DNA of 64,000 nucleotides from assembly GCA_947481575.1 (NCBI GenBank), contig CANKGV010000004.1, forward strand, positions 69,487 through 133,486, in the 5' to 3' direction. Below the pieces are notes generated by a model. The model had not been told where the DNA came from. It saw nothing but the letters and a program-made list of their open reading frames with translations, and made no database searches. Positions within the stretch are counted from its first letter, which is position 1. Each line of letters opens with the position of its first letter. Positions 17,822-29,427 of the stretch are shown one piece after another. The DNA is from Alphaproteobacteria bacterium. Lineage in GTDB: Bacteria; Pseudomonadota; Alphaproteobacteria; UBA2966; CAIVPW01. The position numbers were made by a program, and so were the translations under genes.

Positions 17822-19078
17822 ATGACCAAATCGGGCGACTCCAAGAACACGCTCTACTGCTCGTTCTGCGGCAAGAGCCAGCACGAAGTCCGGAAGCTCA
17901 TTGCCGGTCCGACCGTGTTCATCTGCGATGAATGCGTCGAACTGTGCATGGACATCATCCGCGAGGAGCACAAGAGCGCGCTGGTCAAGACCAGCGACGG
18001 TGTGCCGACCCCGGAAGACATCGCGGGCGTTCTGGCGGACTACGTGATCGGCCAGGATCACGCCAAGCGCGTGCTCGCGGTCGCCGTCCACAACCACTAC
18101 AAGCGGCTCAGCCACAGCACGAAGTCGAACGACGTCGAGCTGGCGAAGTCGAACATCCTGTTGATCGGCCCGACCGGCTCGGGCAAGACGCTGCTGGCCC
18201 AGACGCTGGCGCGCATCCTGGATGTGCCGTTCACCATGGCCGACGCCACCACGCTGACTGAAGCCGGTTACGTGGGCGAGGACGTGGAAAACATCATCCT
18301 CAAGCTGCTGCAGGCGGCCGACTACAACGTCGAGCGGGCCCAACGCGGCATCGTCTACATCGACGAAGTCGACAAGATCAGCCGCAAGTCAGACAACCCG
18401 TCGATCACCCGCGACGTGTCGGGCGAAGGCGTGCAGCAGGCCCTGTTGAAGATCATGGAAGGCACCGTAGCCTCCGTGCCGCCGCAGGGCGGCCGCAAGC
18501 ACCCGCAGCAGGAGTTCCTGCAGGTCGACACGACCAACATCTTATTCATCTGCGGTGGCGCATTCGCCGGCCTGGAGCGGATCATCGCGGCCCGTGGCCA
18601 GGGCACCTCGATCGGCTTCGGCGCCGACGTGCGCTCGCCCGACGACCGCCGCACCGGTCAGGTGCTGAAGCAGGTCGAGCCGGAAGATTTGCTTAAGTTC
18701 GGTCTCATTCCCGAATTCATCGGCCGTCTGCCGGTGATCGCGACCCTGGACGACCTGGACCTCAAGGCCCTGGTCGACATCCTGGTGCGCCCGAAGAACG
18801 CCCTGGTGAAGCAGTACCAGCGGCTGTTCGAGATGGAGAACGTGAAGCTCACGTTCTCGGACGACGCGCTCGCTGCCATCGCCCGCAAGGCGATCGGCCG
18901 CAAGTCCGGAGCCCGCGGCCTGCGCTCGATCATGGAGGCGATCCTGCTCGACACGATGTTCGAGCTGCCCGGCCTCGATGGGGTGGAGGAGGTCGTCATC
19001 AACTCGGAGGTGGTGGAAGGCCGGGCGCAACCCCTCCGCATCTACTCCGAGCGCCGGGAAGACATCTCCTCCGCCTGA
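17822..19078 (+). CDS. clpX: ClpX unfoldase of the ClpXP protease
   Basis: A 418-residue AAA+ ATPase that unfolds substrates and feeds them to ClpP. The N-terminal zinc-binding domain has paired cysteines in YCSFCGKSQ and [10 protein letters not shown]. Walker A GPTGSGKT lies at about 116-123, Walker B in [10 protein letters not shown], and the pore and sensor regions follow; [12 protein letters not shown] includes the IGF-like loop region (TSIGFGADV) used to grip ClpP. Length is normal. It lies downstream of clpP and upstream of lon. Confidence 0.98.
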   Translation: MTKSGDSKNTLYCSFCGKSQHEVRKLIAGPTVFICDECVELCMDIIREEHKSALVKTSDGVPTPEDIAGVLADYVIGQDHAKRVLAVAVHNHYKRLSHSTKSNDVELAKSNILLIGPTGSGKTLLAQTLARILDVPFTMADATTLTEAGYVGEDVENIILKLLQAADYNVERAQRGIVYIDEVDKISRKSDNPSITRDVSGEGVQQALLKIMEGTVASVPPQGGRKHPQQEFLQVDTTNILFICGGAFAGLERIIAARGQGTSIGFGADVRSPDDRRTGQVLKQVEPEDLLKFGLIPEFIGRLPVIATLDDLDLKALVDILVRPKNALVKQYQRLFEMENVKLTFSDDALAAIARKAIGRKSGARGLRSIMEAILLDTMFELPGLDGVEEVVINSEVVEGRAQPLRIYSERREDISSA

Positions 19079-19156
19079 TTTCTGGCCGGTTGCGGGGGCT
19101 TAGCAGGCTCGCCCAAGACGCGACGGCCGCACCGGCGGCCGCTGCGCGAGTGTGAC

Positions 19157-19187
19157 CTTGAAACACCGTCCCCGGTGCGCCACATCC
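19157..19187 (+). promoter_or_regulatory. Heat-shock-like promoter upstream of lon
   Basis: CTTGAAA (19157-19163) is a perfect RpoH -35 core, followed after a suitable gap by CGCCACATCC, which only loosely resembles the CCCCATNT -10. It lies about 100 nt before lon, a gene usually controlled by the heat-shock sigma factor. The -35 is good and the -10 weak. Confidence 0.4.
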
Positions 19188-19287
19188 CTTGCAGCAGGCT
19201 GCGCCTTGTGGTCCGCTTGCGAACCCGGGCCTTTCCGGCTTCGCGTTGTACCCGGCCCCGCACGGGGCCCAGTGAGTAGCAGGAGCC

Positions 19288-21723
<2,436 letters not shown>

Positions 21724-21747
21724 TGCGCTAGCGCAACAGCGATACGG

Positions 21748-21795
21748 AAAGCGCGCCGGAGGCCTGAAAATCGCAGGAATCCGGCGCTTTTTCCC
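21748..21795 (+). terminator. Rho-independent terminator after lon
   Basis: AAAGCG...CCGGA pairs with TCCGGCGCTTT across an 11-bp stem carrying a 2-nt bulge, with an inner CCTG/CAGG hairpin. The T-rich TTTTTCCCTTT follows directly. Confidence 0.65.
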
Positions 21796-21796
21796 T

Positions 21797-21826
21797 TTGA
21801 CGGGCCGTGTTGCAGCGAACTACACT
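21797..21826 (+). promoter_or_regulatory. Sigma-70-type promoter for the HU gene
   Basis: TTGACG (21797-21802, 5 of 6 matches) and TACACT (21821-21826, 4 of 6) are separated by 18 bp, immediately after the lon terminator. The implied leader is about 60 nt. Confidence 0.5.
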
Positions 21827-21894
21827 TCGCCACCCGTCCAAAACCGGTTTCAATTCAGAACAATTCCCGACAAAGAGCAGAGGGGGCCGAAATC

Positions 21895-22167
21895 GTGAAC
21901 AAGAACGATCTCGTGGCAGACGTCGCTCACGCGACTGACCTGTCTCGGGCAGACGCCGCAAAGGCAGTGGAGGGCGTGTTCGACTCCATTACCAAGGCGC
22001 TGTCGCAGGGCAACGAGGTCCGGCTGGTAGGCTTTGGCACGTTTACCGTGGCCAAGCGCGCTGCGGCGACTGGCCGCAATCCCAGGACCGGCGAAACCAT
22101 TCAGATCCCGGCGTCCAAGCAGCCCAAGTTCAAGGCGGGCAAAGCGCTTAAGGACGCAGTTAACTAG
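21895..22167 (+). CDS. hup: DNA-binding protein HU
   Basis: A 90-residue nucleoid-associated protein that bends DNA as a dimer. The whole sequence follows the HU fold: MNKNDLVADVA start, GFGTFTVAKRAA saddle strand, the GRNPRTGETIQIPASKQPKFKAGKALKD beta-arm with the conserved NP intercalating pair, and a short C terminus. The start is GTG. Its place after lon is standard in alphaproteobacteria. It has its own candidate promoter and a strong downstream terminator, so it is probably a monocistronic unit. Confidence 0.97.
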   Translation: MNKNDLVADVAHATDLSRADAAKAVEGVFDSITKALSQGNEVRLVGFGTFTVAKRAAATGRNPRTGETIQIPASKQPKFKAGKALKDAVN

Positions 22168-22198
22168 CCCAATTGGGCAATTAGCCCGTATTCGGGCT
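22167..22198. repeat. Two short palindromes after the HU gene
   Basis: GCCCAATTGGGC (22167-22178, perfect 12-bp palindrome) and AGCCCG-TATT-CGGGCT (22183-22198) follow the stop codon in quick succession, ahead of the main terminator. They could be mRNA 3'-end stabilisers. Confidence 0.4.
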
Positions 22199-22212
22199 CC
22201 GGATTGCATACA

Positions 22213-22245
22213 GACCGGCCGCGAAAGCGGCCGGTCTCTTTTTTT
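22213..22245 (+). terminator. Strong rho-independent terminator of the HU gene
   Basis: GACCGGCCGC (22213-22222), GAAA tetraloop, GCGGCCGGTC (22227-22236), then TCTTTTTTT. The perfect 10-bp GC-rich stem and U tract make this the clearest terminator in the window. Confidence 0.93.
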
Positions 22246-22317
22246 GCCGGTTTTCTGGCGCGGTGTGGCACAGCCGCCTATGCTTTGCTGCTTGAACCCA
22301 GCGGGAGACCCTCCACG

Positions 22318-22629
22318 ATGCTGAACAGGTTGCTTTGCGCCGCCATCGCGTGCGGTTTGGCCGGGACGCCGGCTCTTGCGGCGGTCCCACCGGTAACATC
22401 CCCGCTCGCCGGGACTGCCGCCGCCGCCGCCCAAGTTGCGGCGGCCGATCCGCTGCTGAAGCAGGCCCAGGTGGCGCTGACGCGGCTCAAATTCGATCCG
22501 GGTCCGGCGGATGGTGTGCTCGGGGCCAAGACGGCAGCGGCCTTGCGCGCGTTTCAGAAGTCCAAGGGCTATGCCGAGTCGGGGATTCTGGACACGGCCA
22601 CGGCCCAAGCGCTCGGCGTAAAGCGCTAG
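22318..22629 (+). CDS. Secreted peptidoglycan-binding domain protein
   Basis: A 103-residue protein with a signal peptide (MLNRLLCAAIACGLAGTPALA-AVPP), an alanine-rich linker and one PG_binding_1 domain (about residues 44-100: KQAQVALTRLKFDPGPADGVLGAKTAAALRAFQKSKG). Such domains bind cell-wall peptidoglycan; no catalytic domain is attached. ATG 22318 is supported by GGAG about 10 nt upstream and by the signal peptide beginning exactly there. Confidence 0.85.
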   Translation: MLNRLLCAAIACGLAGTPALAAVPPVTSPLAGTAAAAAQVAAADPLLKQAQVALTRLKFDPGPADGVLGAKTAAALRAFQKSKGYAESGILDTATAQALGVKR

Positions 22630-22717
22630 CAGTCGGCGGACGGGGCTGCGGCTACCATTCGCCGCACGGCCCGAGGCCGCTCTTGTGTTCGCCGGGCTGT
22701 TCCGGGATTCTCCGCGC

Positions 22718-22792
22718 GGGCGATTAGCTCAGCGGTAGAGCGTCTCGTTTACACCGAGAGGGTCGGGGGTTCGAACCCCTCATCGCCCACCA
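22718..22792 (+). tRNA. tRNA-Val (anticodon TAC)
   Basis: Acceptor GGGCGAT pairs with ATCGCCC, the D arm is GCTCAGCGGTAGAGC, the anticodon stem TCTCG/CGAGA has loop TTTACAC (anticodon TAC), the T arm contains GGTTCGAACC, and CCA is encoded at 22790-22792. Confidence 0.96.
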
Positions 22793-22809
22793 CGACCCAT
22801 GCCACCGCC

Positions 22810-24282
22810 CTAGGTGGCTTGCAGGGTCAACCCGAAGAAGCGGCGGATGCCTTCCAGGATGCGGCCGGCGACGGTCTTCACGTCGCGGTCTTGGCTTGCC
22901 GCTTCCTCGATGGGCGGGTTTGCCGTGGCGACCTGACGCTCAGCGGCGACGGTGCTGATCATCTCGGCGATCTCCGGGCGGGAATCGAGCAACGGCTTGA
23001 TGTTGTCCTTGCTGATCTCAAACACCACCGCCGACGCGGCGGCGATGACGGTCGCGGAACGCGGTAGGCCGGTGAGCAACGACATCTCGCCGAAGAACTC
23101 GCCCGGGCGCACCCGGCCGACCTTCACTGTCGTGTCCGAATCCTTGGCAGGGACCATCACTTCCAATACGCCTTCGACCAGGATGAACATCGACGCCCCG
23201 GCATCGCCGTGGCGGATGATGAGGTCGCCGGCGCCGAAATGGCGCAGAGTCATCGTGCTGGCGAGCTCGTCGCGCTCGGCCTGGGTCAGGCCGCGGAACA
23301 GGCTTACGCGCGTCAGCAGCTGGGGGGCGTGCCGGTAATAATCCAGCGCGCGCTCCGGCATCGGCGCGGTGAACGTGTCGCGCTTTGGATAGGCGGGTGT
23401 GAGCCCTGCCTTTTGCAGGTGGTGCAGGACGTATTCGAGGACGACGTGCCGTGTCTTGCCCGGCGGACCGCGGCGGGGATCAAAAACGTACTTGAGCTTG
23501 TATTTGACGCCCGTCTCGTCGATGGCGGAGATCAGCGATCTGGGCGCGGGCTCTGCCGCCAACTTGCCGGCCAATACCGCCTCCTTGAGCGCGGCATCAA
23601 ACACCCGGAGCGCGCGTGAAGACTCGACCGAAAAGTCGAGCACGACGAGGACCTCGGATTCACTCGACGGAACCGGGCGCGACAGATTCGTGATCACACA
23701 GGTTCCGAGGACGCTATTGGGGATGGTCTGAATGTTGCCTTCGACAGTGAGCAACCGAGTGCTGCGCCAATTGCCTTCCTCGACCCGCCCACTGCCATGG
23801 ACTAGGCCGCGCTCGGTGATCGACACGTAGTCGCCGATCTGGAACGGCCGTTCGATGTTGAGCGCCACGCCCGAGAACACGTCCCGGATCATGGTTTGCA
23901 GGGCAAGACCGATGACGAGGCCCATGGCGCCGGACGCGGTGAGGATTCCGGTCAGCGAGCGGTTGAACACGATGCCGACGATGCCGAGGGCGGCGACGAA
24001 GAAGATCGTGGCGCCCGAGAGCTGCATCAACAGCCGCGGCGCTTGGGCGCCGGTCAACCGGACGAACACGGTCTCCCAGACGAAGATGTTGACGAGGCGG
24101 TTGCAGAGGAACGCCGCCGACAGCCACGCGCCGATGCCGAGGAAGTACGGGAAGAACTCGAACGTCCGCCCCAACGCGTTCGAACTGAACTCCCGCAATG
24201 CCGTGTCACCGAACGCGAAGATCGACACGAACACCAGGAAGATGAACGCGGGCAGGAGCAGTTTGCGGGTGATGGGGGCCAT
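22810..24282 (-). CDS. MscS-family channel with C-terminal cyclic-nucleotide-binding domain
   Basis: A 490-residue inner-membrane protein (from ATG 24282). Four hydrophobic segments lie in the first ~150 residues. The pore-lining MscS helix and beta domain follow (GILTASGAMGLVIGLALQTMIRDVFSGVALNIERPFQIGDYV, glycine/alanine-packed). Residues about 340-450 form a CNMP-binding domain (GDAGASMFILVEGVLEV, RPGEFFGEMSLLTGLPRSATV). Fusions of this type (bCNG channels) are known and may be gated by cyclic nucleotides. A TTG at 24351 could extend the N terminus by 23 residues; neither start has a clear ribosome site. Confidence 0.88.
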   Translation of the reverse strand: MAPITRKLLLPAFIFLVFVSIFAFGDTALREFSSNALGRTFEFFPYFLGIGAWLSAAFLCNRLVNIFVWETVFVRLTGAQAPRLLMQLSGATIFFVAALGIVGIVFNRSLTGILTASGAMGLVIGLALQTMIRDVFSGVALNIERPFQIGDYVSITERGLVHGSGRVEEGNWRSTRLLTVEGNIQTIPNSVLGTCVITNLSRPVPSSESEVLVVLDFSVESSRALRVFDAALKEAVLAGKLAAEPAPRSLISAIDETGVKYKLKYVFDPRRGPPGKTRHVVLEYVLHHLQKAGLTPAYPKRDTFTAPMPERALDYYRHAPQLLTRVSLFRGLTQAERDELASTMTLRHFGAGDLIIRHGDAGASMFILVEGVLEVMVPAKDSDTTVKVGRVRPGEFFGEMSLLTGLPRSATVIAAASAVVFEISKDNIKPLLDSRPEIAEMISTVAAERQVATANPPIEEAASQDRDVKTVAGRILEGIRRFFGLTLQAT

Positions 24283-24484
24283 CGATGCTTTGTGCCTGTA
24301 TTCGGCCGCGGCGGGGTAAAAATCTGCCGTGTGCGTATCGCTATTCGGCAAGGCGGCCGCCGCGGCGTTGCCTCAGGGCCCCAAGTTGGGCGCGCCAAGG
24401 AACACCAGATGGGCCTAAAAGGTCAATCGCCGCGCGGGGTTCGGGCCAAATGGGCGCGCGCCCCGGCTTTCTCCGCGGTAGGCC

Positions 24485-24514
24485 TTGCCGACCGCCACCC
24501 CGCAACCCTATGAT
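24485..24514 (+). promoter_or_regulatory. Sigma-70-type promoter for the DUF1344-like gene
   Basis: TTGCCG (24485-24490) and TATGAT (24509-24514, 5 of 6 matches) are 18 bp apart. The ~90-nt leader contains a 6-bp inverted repeat, GGCTCA-N5-TGAGCC (24565-24581). This region separates the divergent MscS-type channel gene and holds no other gene. Confidence 0.5.
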
Positions 24515-24610
24515 TTTGGTGGGAGGCGCGAGTTATTGTGGGGCCCGGATCGTCGTAAGGGCCAGGCTCATCGCGTGAGCCTCTCGGACAAACTCTCGGA
24601 GAGCACGAAA

Positions 24611-24889
24611 ATGAAGAAGATTATGGGCGCCCTGGTGGCGGTCGCCGTGCTGGCGGTTGCCGGAATCGCGACTGCCGGTGACATCACCGGTACTATTAAG
24701 TCGGTCGCTGGTCGCGTTGTGACCTTGAAGGAAGACGGCAAGAGCTACACCGTACCGGCCGCGGTCGCCGGTCAGCCGGACATGATGGCCGGCCTCGGCG
24801 CCGATAACCCGGTGCAGATCACGTTCACCACGGACGCCGCTGGCGTCAACCAGGTGAGCAAGATCGGCTCGGTCAAGGCGACGAAGTAG
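24611..24889 (+). CDS. Small periplasmic DUF1344-like protein
   Basis: A 92-residue protein with a signal peptide (MKKIMGALVAVAVLAVAGIATA-G) and a short beta-rich mature part, DITGTIKSVAGRVVTLKEDGKSYTVP...VQITFTTD. This resembles the DUF1344 family of small alphaproteobacterial secreted proteins of unknown function. The start is well supported: GGAGA lies 8 nt before the ATG. It is convergent with the MarC-family gene. Confidence 0.65.
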   Translation: MKKIMGALVAVAVLAVAGIATAGDITGTIKSVAGRVVTLKEDGKSYTVPAAVAGQPDMMAGLGADNPVQITFTTDAAGVNQVSKIGSVKATK

Positions 24890-24972
24890 TCCTTTGCCTT
24901 TGATCCTGCGGCGTTTGCCGCCGGGCATTGCGGCGCCGGCGCCTTGCCGGTGCTACCAGACATAGAAACGAG

Positions 24973-25003
24973 GGCCAGGAGCGGCGCTGCCGCTTTCCTG
25001 GCC
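24973..25003. terminator. Bidirectional hairpin between convergent genes
   Basis: GGCCAGGA (24973-24980) pairs with TCCTGGCC (24996-25003), and inner GCGGC with GCCGC, around a 3-nt loop with a TT bulge. It is flanked by TTCGCGTTT on the plus side and CTCGTTTC on the minus side. It lies between the DUF1344-like gene and the MarC-family gene. Confidence 0.65.
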
Positions 25004-25018
25004 TTCGCGTTTCCGGGG

Positions 25019-25663
25019 TCAGGCCAGCGCGCGCCAGACCTGCAGGCCGCCGTCGATCATGAACTGAACCGACAACGCGGCGAGGAGAATGCCGAGTACG
25101 CGGGTGACGACGTTCACGCCGGTTACGCCCAGCAGCTTCATCATCCGGTCGGCAAGCCGGAACGCGATGAGGGTGGAAACCAGCACCACGACCAGCTCGA
25201 TCAGAATGCCGCCCTGGATCACCCAGTTGCCGCCGGCGTTACTCCACAGCAGCACGACAGACGTCATCGCGCCGGGACCGGCGATCAACGGAATGCCGAG
25301 CGGGAACACCGAGGGATCCTCCCTGTTGCCCGCTTCCTCGTTTTCGCGCGGCGTGGTGGTGCGCAGGCCGGATTGGCGCGCCATCACCATGTCGATCGAC
25401 AGCAACAGCAGCAGGACCCCACCGGCGATCCGGAAGGCGGGCAGGGAGATCCCCATGAACGCGAGGGTCGGCCGGCCCATTAGCGCAAAGAAGAACAACA
25501 CGCCGCCCGCCACCAGTACGGCGCGTAGCGCGATCTGACGCCGCTCCAGTTCGGGGTGGCTGCGGGTGAGGGTGCCGAACAACGGCGCGATCCCGACGGG
25601 GTCGATGACCACCATCAGGGTGACAAAAGCGGCCAAGAGCTGTGCGGTCACGTCCGGAGTCAT
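25019..25663 (-). CDS. MarC/UPF0056 family integral membrane protein
   Basis: A 214-residue inner-membrane protein with six predicted helices. Family landmarks are DPVGIAPLFGTLT near residue 21, a central GGVLLLLLSIDMV helix, and the FPLGIPLIAGPGAMTSVVLL block. The physiological function of MarC proteins is unknown; early claims of a role in multiple antibiotic resistance were not upheld. It is a lone minus-strand gene between a terminator hairpin and tRNA-Asp. Confidence 0.88.
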   Translation of the reverse strand: MTPDVTAQLLAAFVTLMVVIDPVGIAPLFGTLTRSHPELERRQIALRAVLVAGGVLFFFALMGRPTLAFMGISLPAFRIAGGVLLLLLSIDMVMARQSGLRTTTPRENEEAGNREDPSVFPLGIPLIAGPGAMTSVVLLWSNAGGNWVIQGGILIELVVVLVSTLIAFRLADRMMKLLGVTGVNVVTRVLGILLAALSVQFMIDGGLQVWRALA

Positions 25664-25751
25664 GGGGCCTTATACCGCGGCGTCCCAGGAAGGCGCGACC
25701 CCAGCGAGCTTGACCCTGGTGGTGGGGCCGAGTACACCCAAGCCCGATTTC

Positions 25752-25828
<77 letters not shown>

Positions 25829-25965
25829 GTTCTCCGAACTGGCATTCGGACCCGAAGTCCGTCAGGTACCCGCAATATTTGCGTTCGTTGGCCGCACCGG
25901 GGCACGCCGGAGCGTGTCTGCTCGCGGATGCGGCATCTTGTGCCTCTCGTGCGACCAATCGGAAC

Positions 25966-25995
25966 TTGCATTTACGGAAATCACACCCGTAGACT
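25966..25995 (+). promoter_or_regulatory. Candidate promoter of the nuo operon
   Basis: TTGCAT (25966-25971) and TAGACT (25990-25995) are separated by 18 bp, each matching consensus at four of six positions. They lie about 80 bp before nuoA in a 246-bp region that otherwise holds no gene. Confidence 0.4.
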
Positions 25996-26074
25996 TGTTG
26001 CGCATCCGGTCGCGGGAACGAACGGATGTTGCGCTGGGGGAACAGCGCATTTTTTGTCTTGGGGGGAGCGTGGC

Positions 26075-26440
26075 GTGCCGAGTCTTCTGGCCGAATATCT
26101 TCCGATTGTGATTTTCATGGCCATCGCCGCGGGTCTTGCGGTGGCCTTTATCGGCGGATCGTGGCTGGCAGGACGTCAACGGCCGGACCCGGAAAAGCTG
26201 TCGCCCTACGAATGCGGTTTCGACACGTTTTCGGACGCGCGCCGGGAATTCGATGTGCGCTTCTACCTGGTCGCACTGCTGTTCATCATTTTCGACCTGG
26301 AAGTCGCCTTCCTATTTCCGTGGGCCATTTCCCTTAAGGAAGTCGGCGCGTTCGGCTTTTGGTCGATGATCGTGTTCCTGGGGGTGCTGACCGTGGGCTT
26401 TGCCTACGAGTGGGGCAAGGGAGCGCTGGAATGGGAGTGA
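26075..26440 (+). CDS. nuoA: NADH-quinone oxidoreductase subunit A
   Basis: A 121-residue membrane subunit of Complex I, at the junction of the peripheral and membrane arms. Three transmembrane helices and the [43 protein letters not shown] block are diagnostic. The start is GTG at 26075, supported by GGGGGGAG six nt upstream; an ATG-led longer reading from 25928 is unlikely. First of fourteen nuo genes in the order A-N. Confidence 0.96.
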   Translation: MPSLLAEYLPIVIFMAIAAGLAVAFIGGSWLAGRQRPDPEKLSPYECGFDTFSDARREFDVRFYLVALLFIIFDLEVAFLFPWAISLKEVGAFGFWSMIVFLGVLTVGFAYEWGKGALEWE

Positions 26441-26961
26441 CCGCCAACGTGTCTGTTCCGGTCGCGGGTACGGCGCCGTTCGGGCAGATGTCGGCCGACT
26501 TGGCCGACCGCGGCTTCGTGGTCACCAAGCTCGACGACGTGGTGAACTGGGCGCGTACCGGATCGCTGTGGTGGATGACGTTCGGCCTCGCGTGCTGCGC
26601 GGTCGAAATGATGCACGCCTCCATGCCGCGCTACGACTTGGACCGGTTTGGCGTGGTGCCGCGCGCCAGCCCGCGTCAATCCGACCTGATGATTGTGGCC
26701 GGGACGCTGACCAACAAAATGGCGCCGGCGCTGCGCAAGGTTTACGACCAGATGGCCGAGCCGCGCTGGGTGATCTCGATGGGCAGCTGTGCCAACGGCG
26801 GCGGCTACTATCACTATTCCTATTCGGTGGTGCGCGGGTGCGATCGCATCGTGCCGGTGGATGTATACGTTCCGGGCTGCCCGCCGACCGCTGAAGCACT
26901 CGTGTACGGAATCCTGCAGCTGCAGAAAAAGATCCGCCGCACCGGCACGATTTCTCGCTAA
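26431..26961 (+). CDS. nuoB: NADH-quinone oxidoreductase subunit B
   Basis: A 176-residue peripheral-arm subunit that holds the terminal iron-sulfur cluster N2 next to the quinone site. The ligand cysteines are visible: tandem CC in [12 protein letters not shown] in [12 protein letters not shown], and C in [14 protein letters not shown] 26431 overlaps the end of nuoA by 10 nt and has GGGAG 7 nt upstream. Confidence 0.97.
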   Translation: MGVTANVSVPVAGTAPFGQMSADLADRGFVVTKLDDVVNWARTGSLWWMTFGLACCAVEMMHASMPRYDLDRFGVVPRASPRQSDLMIVAGTLTNKMAPALRKVYDQMAEPRWVISMGSCANGGGYYHYSYSVVRGCDRIVPVDVYVPGCPPTAEALVYGILQLQKKIRRTGTISR

Positions 26962-26987
26962 CGCCCACGGAAACGCGCGGGACACGC

Positions 26988-27641
26988 ATGACCATGGGAA
27001 CCAACAAGACTGCCGAGTTGCAGCAGCTGGCGGAGTACGCCGCGGCGGCGCTGGGCAAGGTCATTACCAAGAGCGAAATCGCCTTTGGGGAACTGACCTT
27101 GAATACCGAGCCTGGCGACCTGCTGGCCGTGCTGCGGTTCCTGCGCGACGATCCCAAGACGCGCTTCCGCCTGCTGATCGACATCGCGGCGGTCGATTAC
27201 CCCGAGCGGGCCCGCCGCTTCGACGTGGTCTACAACATGCTGTCGCTGCCGCTGAACCTGCGGGTGCGGGTGCGGGTGCAGACGGACGAGGACACGCCGG
27301 TGCCTTCGGCGATGCCGGTGTACGTGGCGGCCGATTGGTTCGAGCGCGAGGCGTGGGACCTGTTCGGCGTGCTGTTCTCAGGGCACCCGGACTTGCGCCG
27401 GTTGCTCACCGACTACGGGTTCGAAGGCCACCCGATGCGCAAAGATTTCCCGCTCACCGGGCATGTCGAGGTTCGCTACGACGACGAACTGAAGCGTGTT
27501 GTGTATGAGCCGGTGCGCCTGACTCAGGAATTCCGCCGCTTCGACTTCGTCAGCCCGTGGGAAGGTGCGGCACGCGTGCTGCTGCCCGGCGACGAGAAGG
27601 CGACGCAGTCCGCCGATAAGCCTGCGCCGAAAGCACCGTGA
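26988..27641 (+). CDS. nuoC: NADH-quinone oxidoreductase subunit C
   Basis: A 217-residue peripheral subunit, the 30-kDa homologue, separate from NuoD as is usual outside enterobacteria. Conserved features are [41 protein letters not shown] near residues 118-158. The C-terminal ~35 residues are a charged tail. It ends in TGATG, sharing one base with the nuoD ATG. Confidence 0.96.
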   Translation: MTMGTNKTAELQQLAEYAAAALGKVITKSEIAFGELTLNTEPGDLLAVLRFLRDDPKTRFRLLIDIAAVDYPERARRFDVVYNMLSLPLNLRVRVRVQTDEDTPVPSAMPVYVAADWFEREAWDLFGVLFSGHPDLRRLLTDYGFEGHPMRKDFPLTGHVEVRYDDELKRVVYEPVRLTQEFRRFDFVSPWEGAARVLLPGDEKATQSADKPAPKAP

Positions 27642-28819
27642 TGGCTGAAACCGAAATCGCCAACTACACGATCAACTTCGGGCCGCAGCATCCGGCGGCG
27701 CACGGCGTGTTGCGCCTCGTGATGGAATTGGACGGCGAGGTTGTGGAGCGCGCCGATCCGCACATCGGGCTGCTGCATCGCGGCACCGAGAAGCTGATCG
27801 AGCACAAGACCTACGCCCAGGCGATCCCGTACTTCGACCGCCTCGATTACGTGTCGATGATGTGCCAGGAGCACGCGTTCGTGCTGGCAGCAGAGCGCCT
27901 GCTTGGCTTGCAGGTGCCGCTGCGCGGCCAGTACATCCGCGTTCTGTTCAGCGAGATCACGCGCATCCTCAACCACATTCTGAATGTGACCACCCAGGGG
28001 ATGGACGTGGGCGCCATGACCCCCGTGCTGTGGGGGTTCGAGGAACGCGAGAAGCTGATGGAGTTCTACGAGCGCGTTTCGGGCGCTCGCATGCACGCCA
28101 ACTATTTCCGCGTCGGCGGCGTGCACCAGGACATGCCGGCGGGCATGGCCGACGATATCCGCACGTACATCAAAGGGCTCCCCAAGGTCATCGACGACAT
28201 GGAGGGGCTGCTCACCGAGAACCGGATCTTCAAGCAGCGCAATGTCGATATCGGCGTCGTCACCGCCGAGCAGGCGATGGACTGGGGCTTCAGCGGCGTG
28301 ATGCTGCGCGGCTCGGGCGTCGCCTGGGACCTGCGCAAGTCGCAGCCCTATGAGGTCTATGACCGCATGGACTTCGACATCCCGGTGGGCAAACACGGCG
28401 ACTGCTACGACCGCTACCTGTGCCGCGTCGAAGAAATGCGCCAGAGCATCCGCATCATCCTGCAATGCCTCGACCAGATGCCGGAAGGTCCGGTGATCGC
28501 CGATGATCACAAGATCGTCCCGCCGCGGCGCACCGACATGAAGACGTCGATGGAAGCGCTGATCCATCATTTCAAGTTGTTCACCGAAGGCCACAAGGTG
28601 CCCGCCGGCGAGGTGTACGCGGCGGTCGAGGCGCCGAAGGGCGAGTTCGGCGTGTTCCTAGTTTCGGACGGCGGCAACAAGCCGTACCGCTGCAAGATCC
28701 GGGCGCCGGGCTTCCCGCACCTGCAGGCGCTGGACTTCATGACCCGCGGCCACATGCTCGCCGATACCGTGGCGATCATCGGCACGCTCGATATCGTGTT
28801 CGGGGAGATCGATCGATGA
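27641..28819 (+). CDS. nuoD: NADH-quinone oxidoreductase subunit D
   Basis: A 392-residue 49-kDa-type subunit that forms most of the quinone-binding cavity with Nuo[16 protein letters not shown] near the N terminus contains the quinone-site histidine loop, and the hydrogenase-like C terminus ends VFGEIDR. ATG 27641 is preferred; a GTG one codon earlier is in frame. The nuoE start overlaps its end by 4 bp. Confidence 0.97.
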   Translation: MAETEIANYTINFGPQHPAAHGVLRLVMELDGEVVERADPHIGLLHRGTEKLIEHKTYAQAIPYFDRLDYVSMMCQEHAFVLAAERLLGLQVPLRGQYIRVLFSEITRILNHILNVTTQGMDVGAMTPVLWGFEEREKLMEFYERVSGARMHANYFRVGGVHQDMPAGMADDIRTYIKGLPKVIDDMEGLLTENRIFKQRNVDIGVVTAEQAMDWGFSGVMLRGSGVAWDLRKSQPYEVYDRMDFDIPVGKHGDCYDRYLCRVEEMRQSIRIILQCLDQMPEGPVIADDHKIVPPRRTDMKTSMEALIHHFKLFTEGHKVPAGEVYAAVEAPKGEFGVFLVSDGGNKPYRCKIRAPGFPHLQALDFMTRGHMLADTVAIIGTLDIVFGEIDR

Positions 28820-29427
28820 GCGCCGGGCGCGCCGTTGCCGCTGCGGGCGATTCCGCGACCTTTGCGTTTACGGCCGAAAACGTGACCAAGGCCAACGCGA
28901 TTGTCGCCAAGTATCCGCAGGGCAAGCAGCAGAGTGCATTGCTGCCGCTGCTCGATCTTGCCCAGCGCCAGAACGGTGGCTGGTTGCCGCAAGCGGCGCT
29001 GGACTACGTGGCGGACTTTTTGACCCTCGCGCGCATCCGCGTGTACGAGGTCGCGACGTTCTACACGATGTTCAACCTGAAGCCGGTGGGCCAACACCAC
29101 GTGCAGGTGTGCACCACCACGCCGTGCTGGCTGCGGGGCTCGGACCAAGTCCTGGAGGCGTGCCGCCACCACCTGGGCATCGGCGTGGGCGAGACCACGG
29201 CGGACGGGAAGTTCACCTTGAGCGAGGTGGAATGCCTGGCCGCGTGTGTGAACGCGCCGGTGGTGTGGGTCGGCGACGACTACTATGAAGACCTTGATGC
29301 TGCTTCCACCGTGAAGCTGCTGGACGGGCTCGCGGCGGGAAAGCCGCCCAAGGCCGGTCCGCAAGTGAAGCGTCAGACTTCCGCGCCGGCCAACGGCGCC
29401 AAGACCCTCGTGCGCAAGGGAGTGTGA
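28816..29427 (+). CDS. nuoE: NADH-quinone oxidoreductase subunit E
   Basis: A 203-residue 24-kDa-type subunit with a thioredoxin-like [2Fe-2S] domain. The cluster cysteines are in [11 protein letters not shown] (C-x4-C) and [12 protein letters not shown] (C-x3-C). An N-terminal extension and a lysine-rich tail of about 30 residues ([21 protein letters not shown]) flank the core. It starts in the nuoD stop (ATGA). Confidence 0.96.
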   Translation: MSAGRAVAAAGDSATFAFTAENVTKANAIVAKYPQGKQQSALLPLLDLAQRQNGGWLPQAALDYVADFLTLARIRVYEVATFYTMFNLKPVGQHHVQVCTTTPCWLRGSDQVLEACRHHLGIGVGETTADGKFTLSEVECLAACVNAPVVWVGDDYYEDLDAASTVKLLDGLAAGKPPKAGPQVKRQTSAPANGAKTLVRKGV

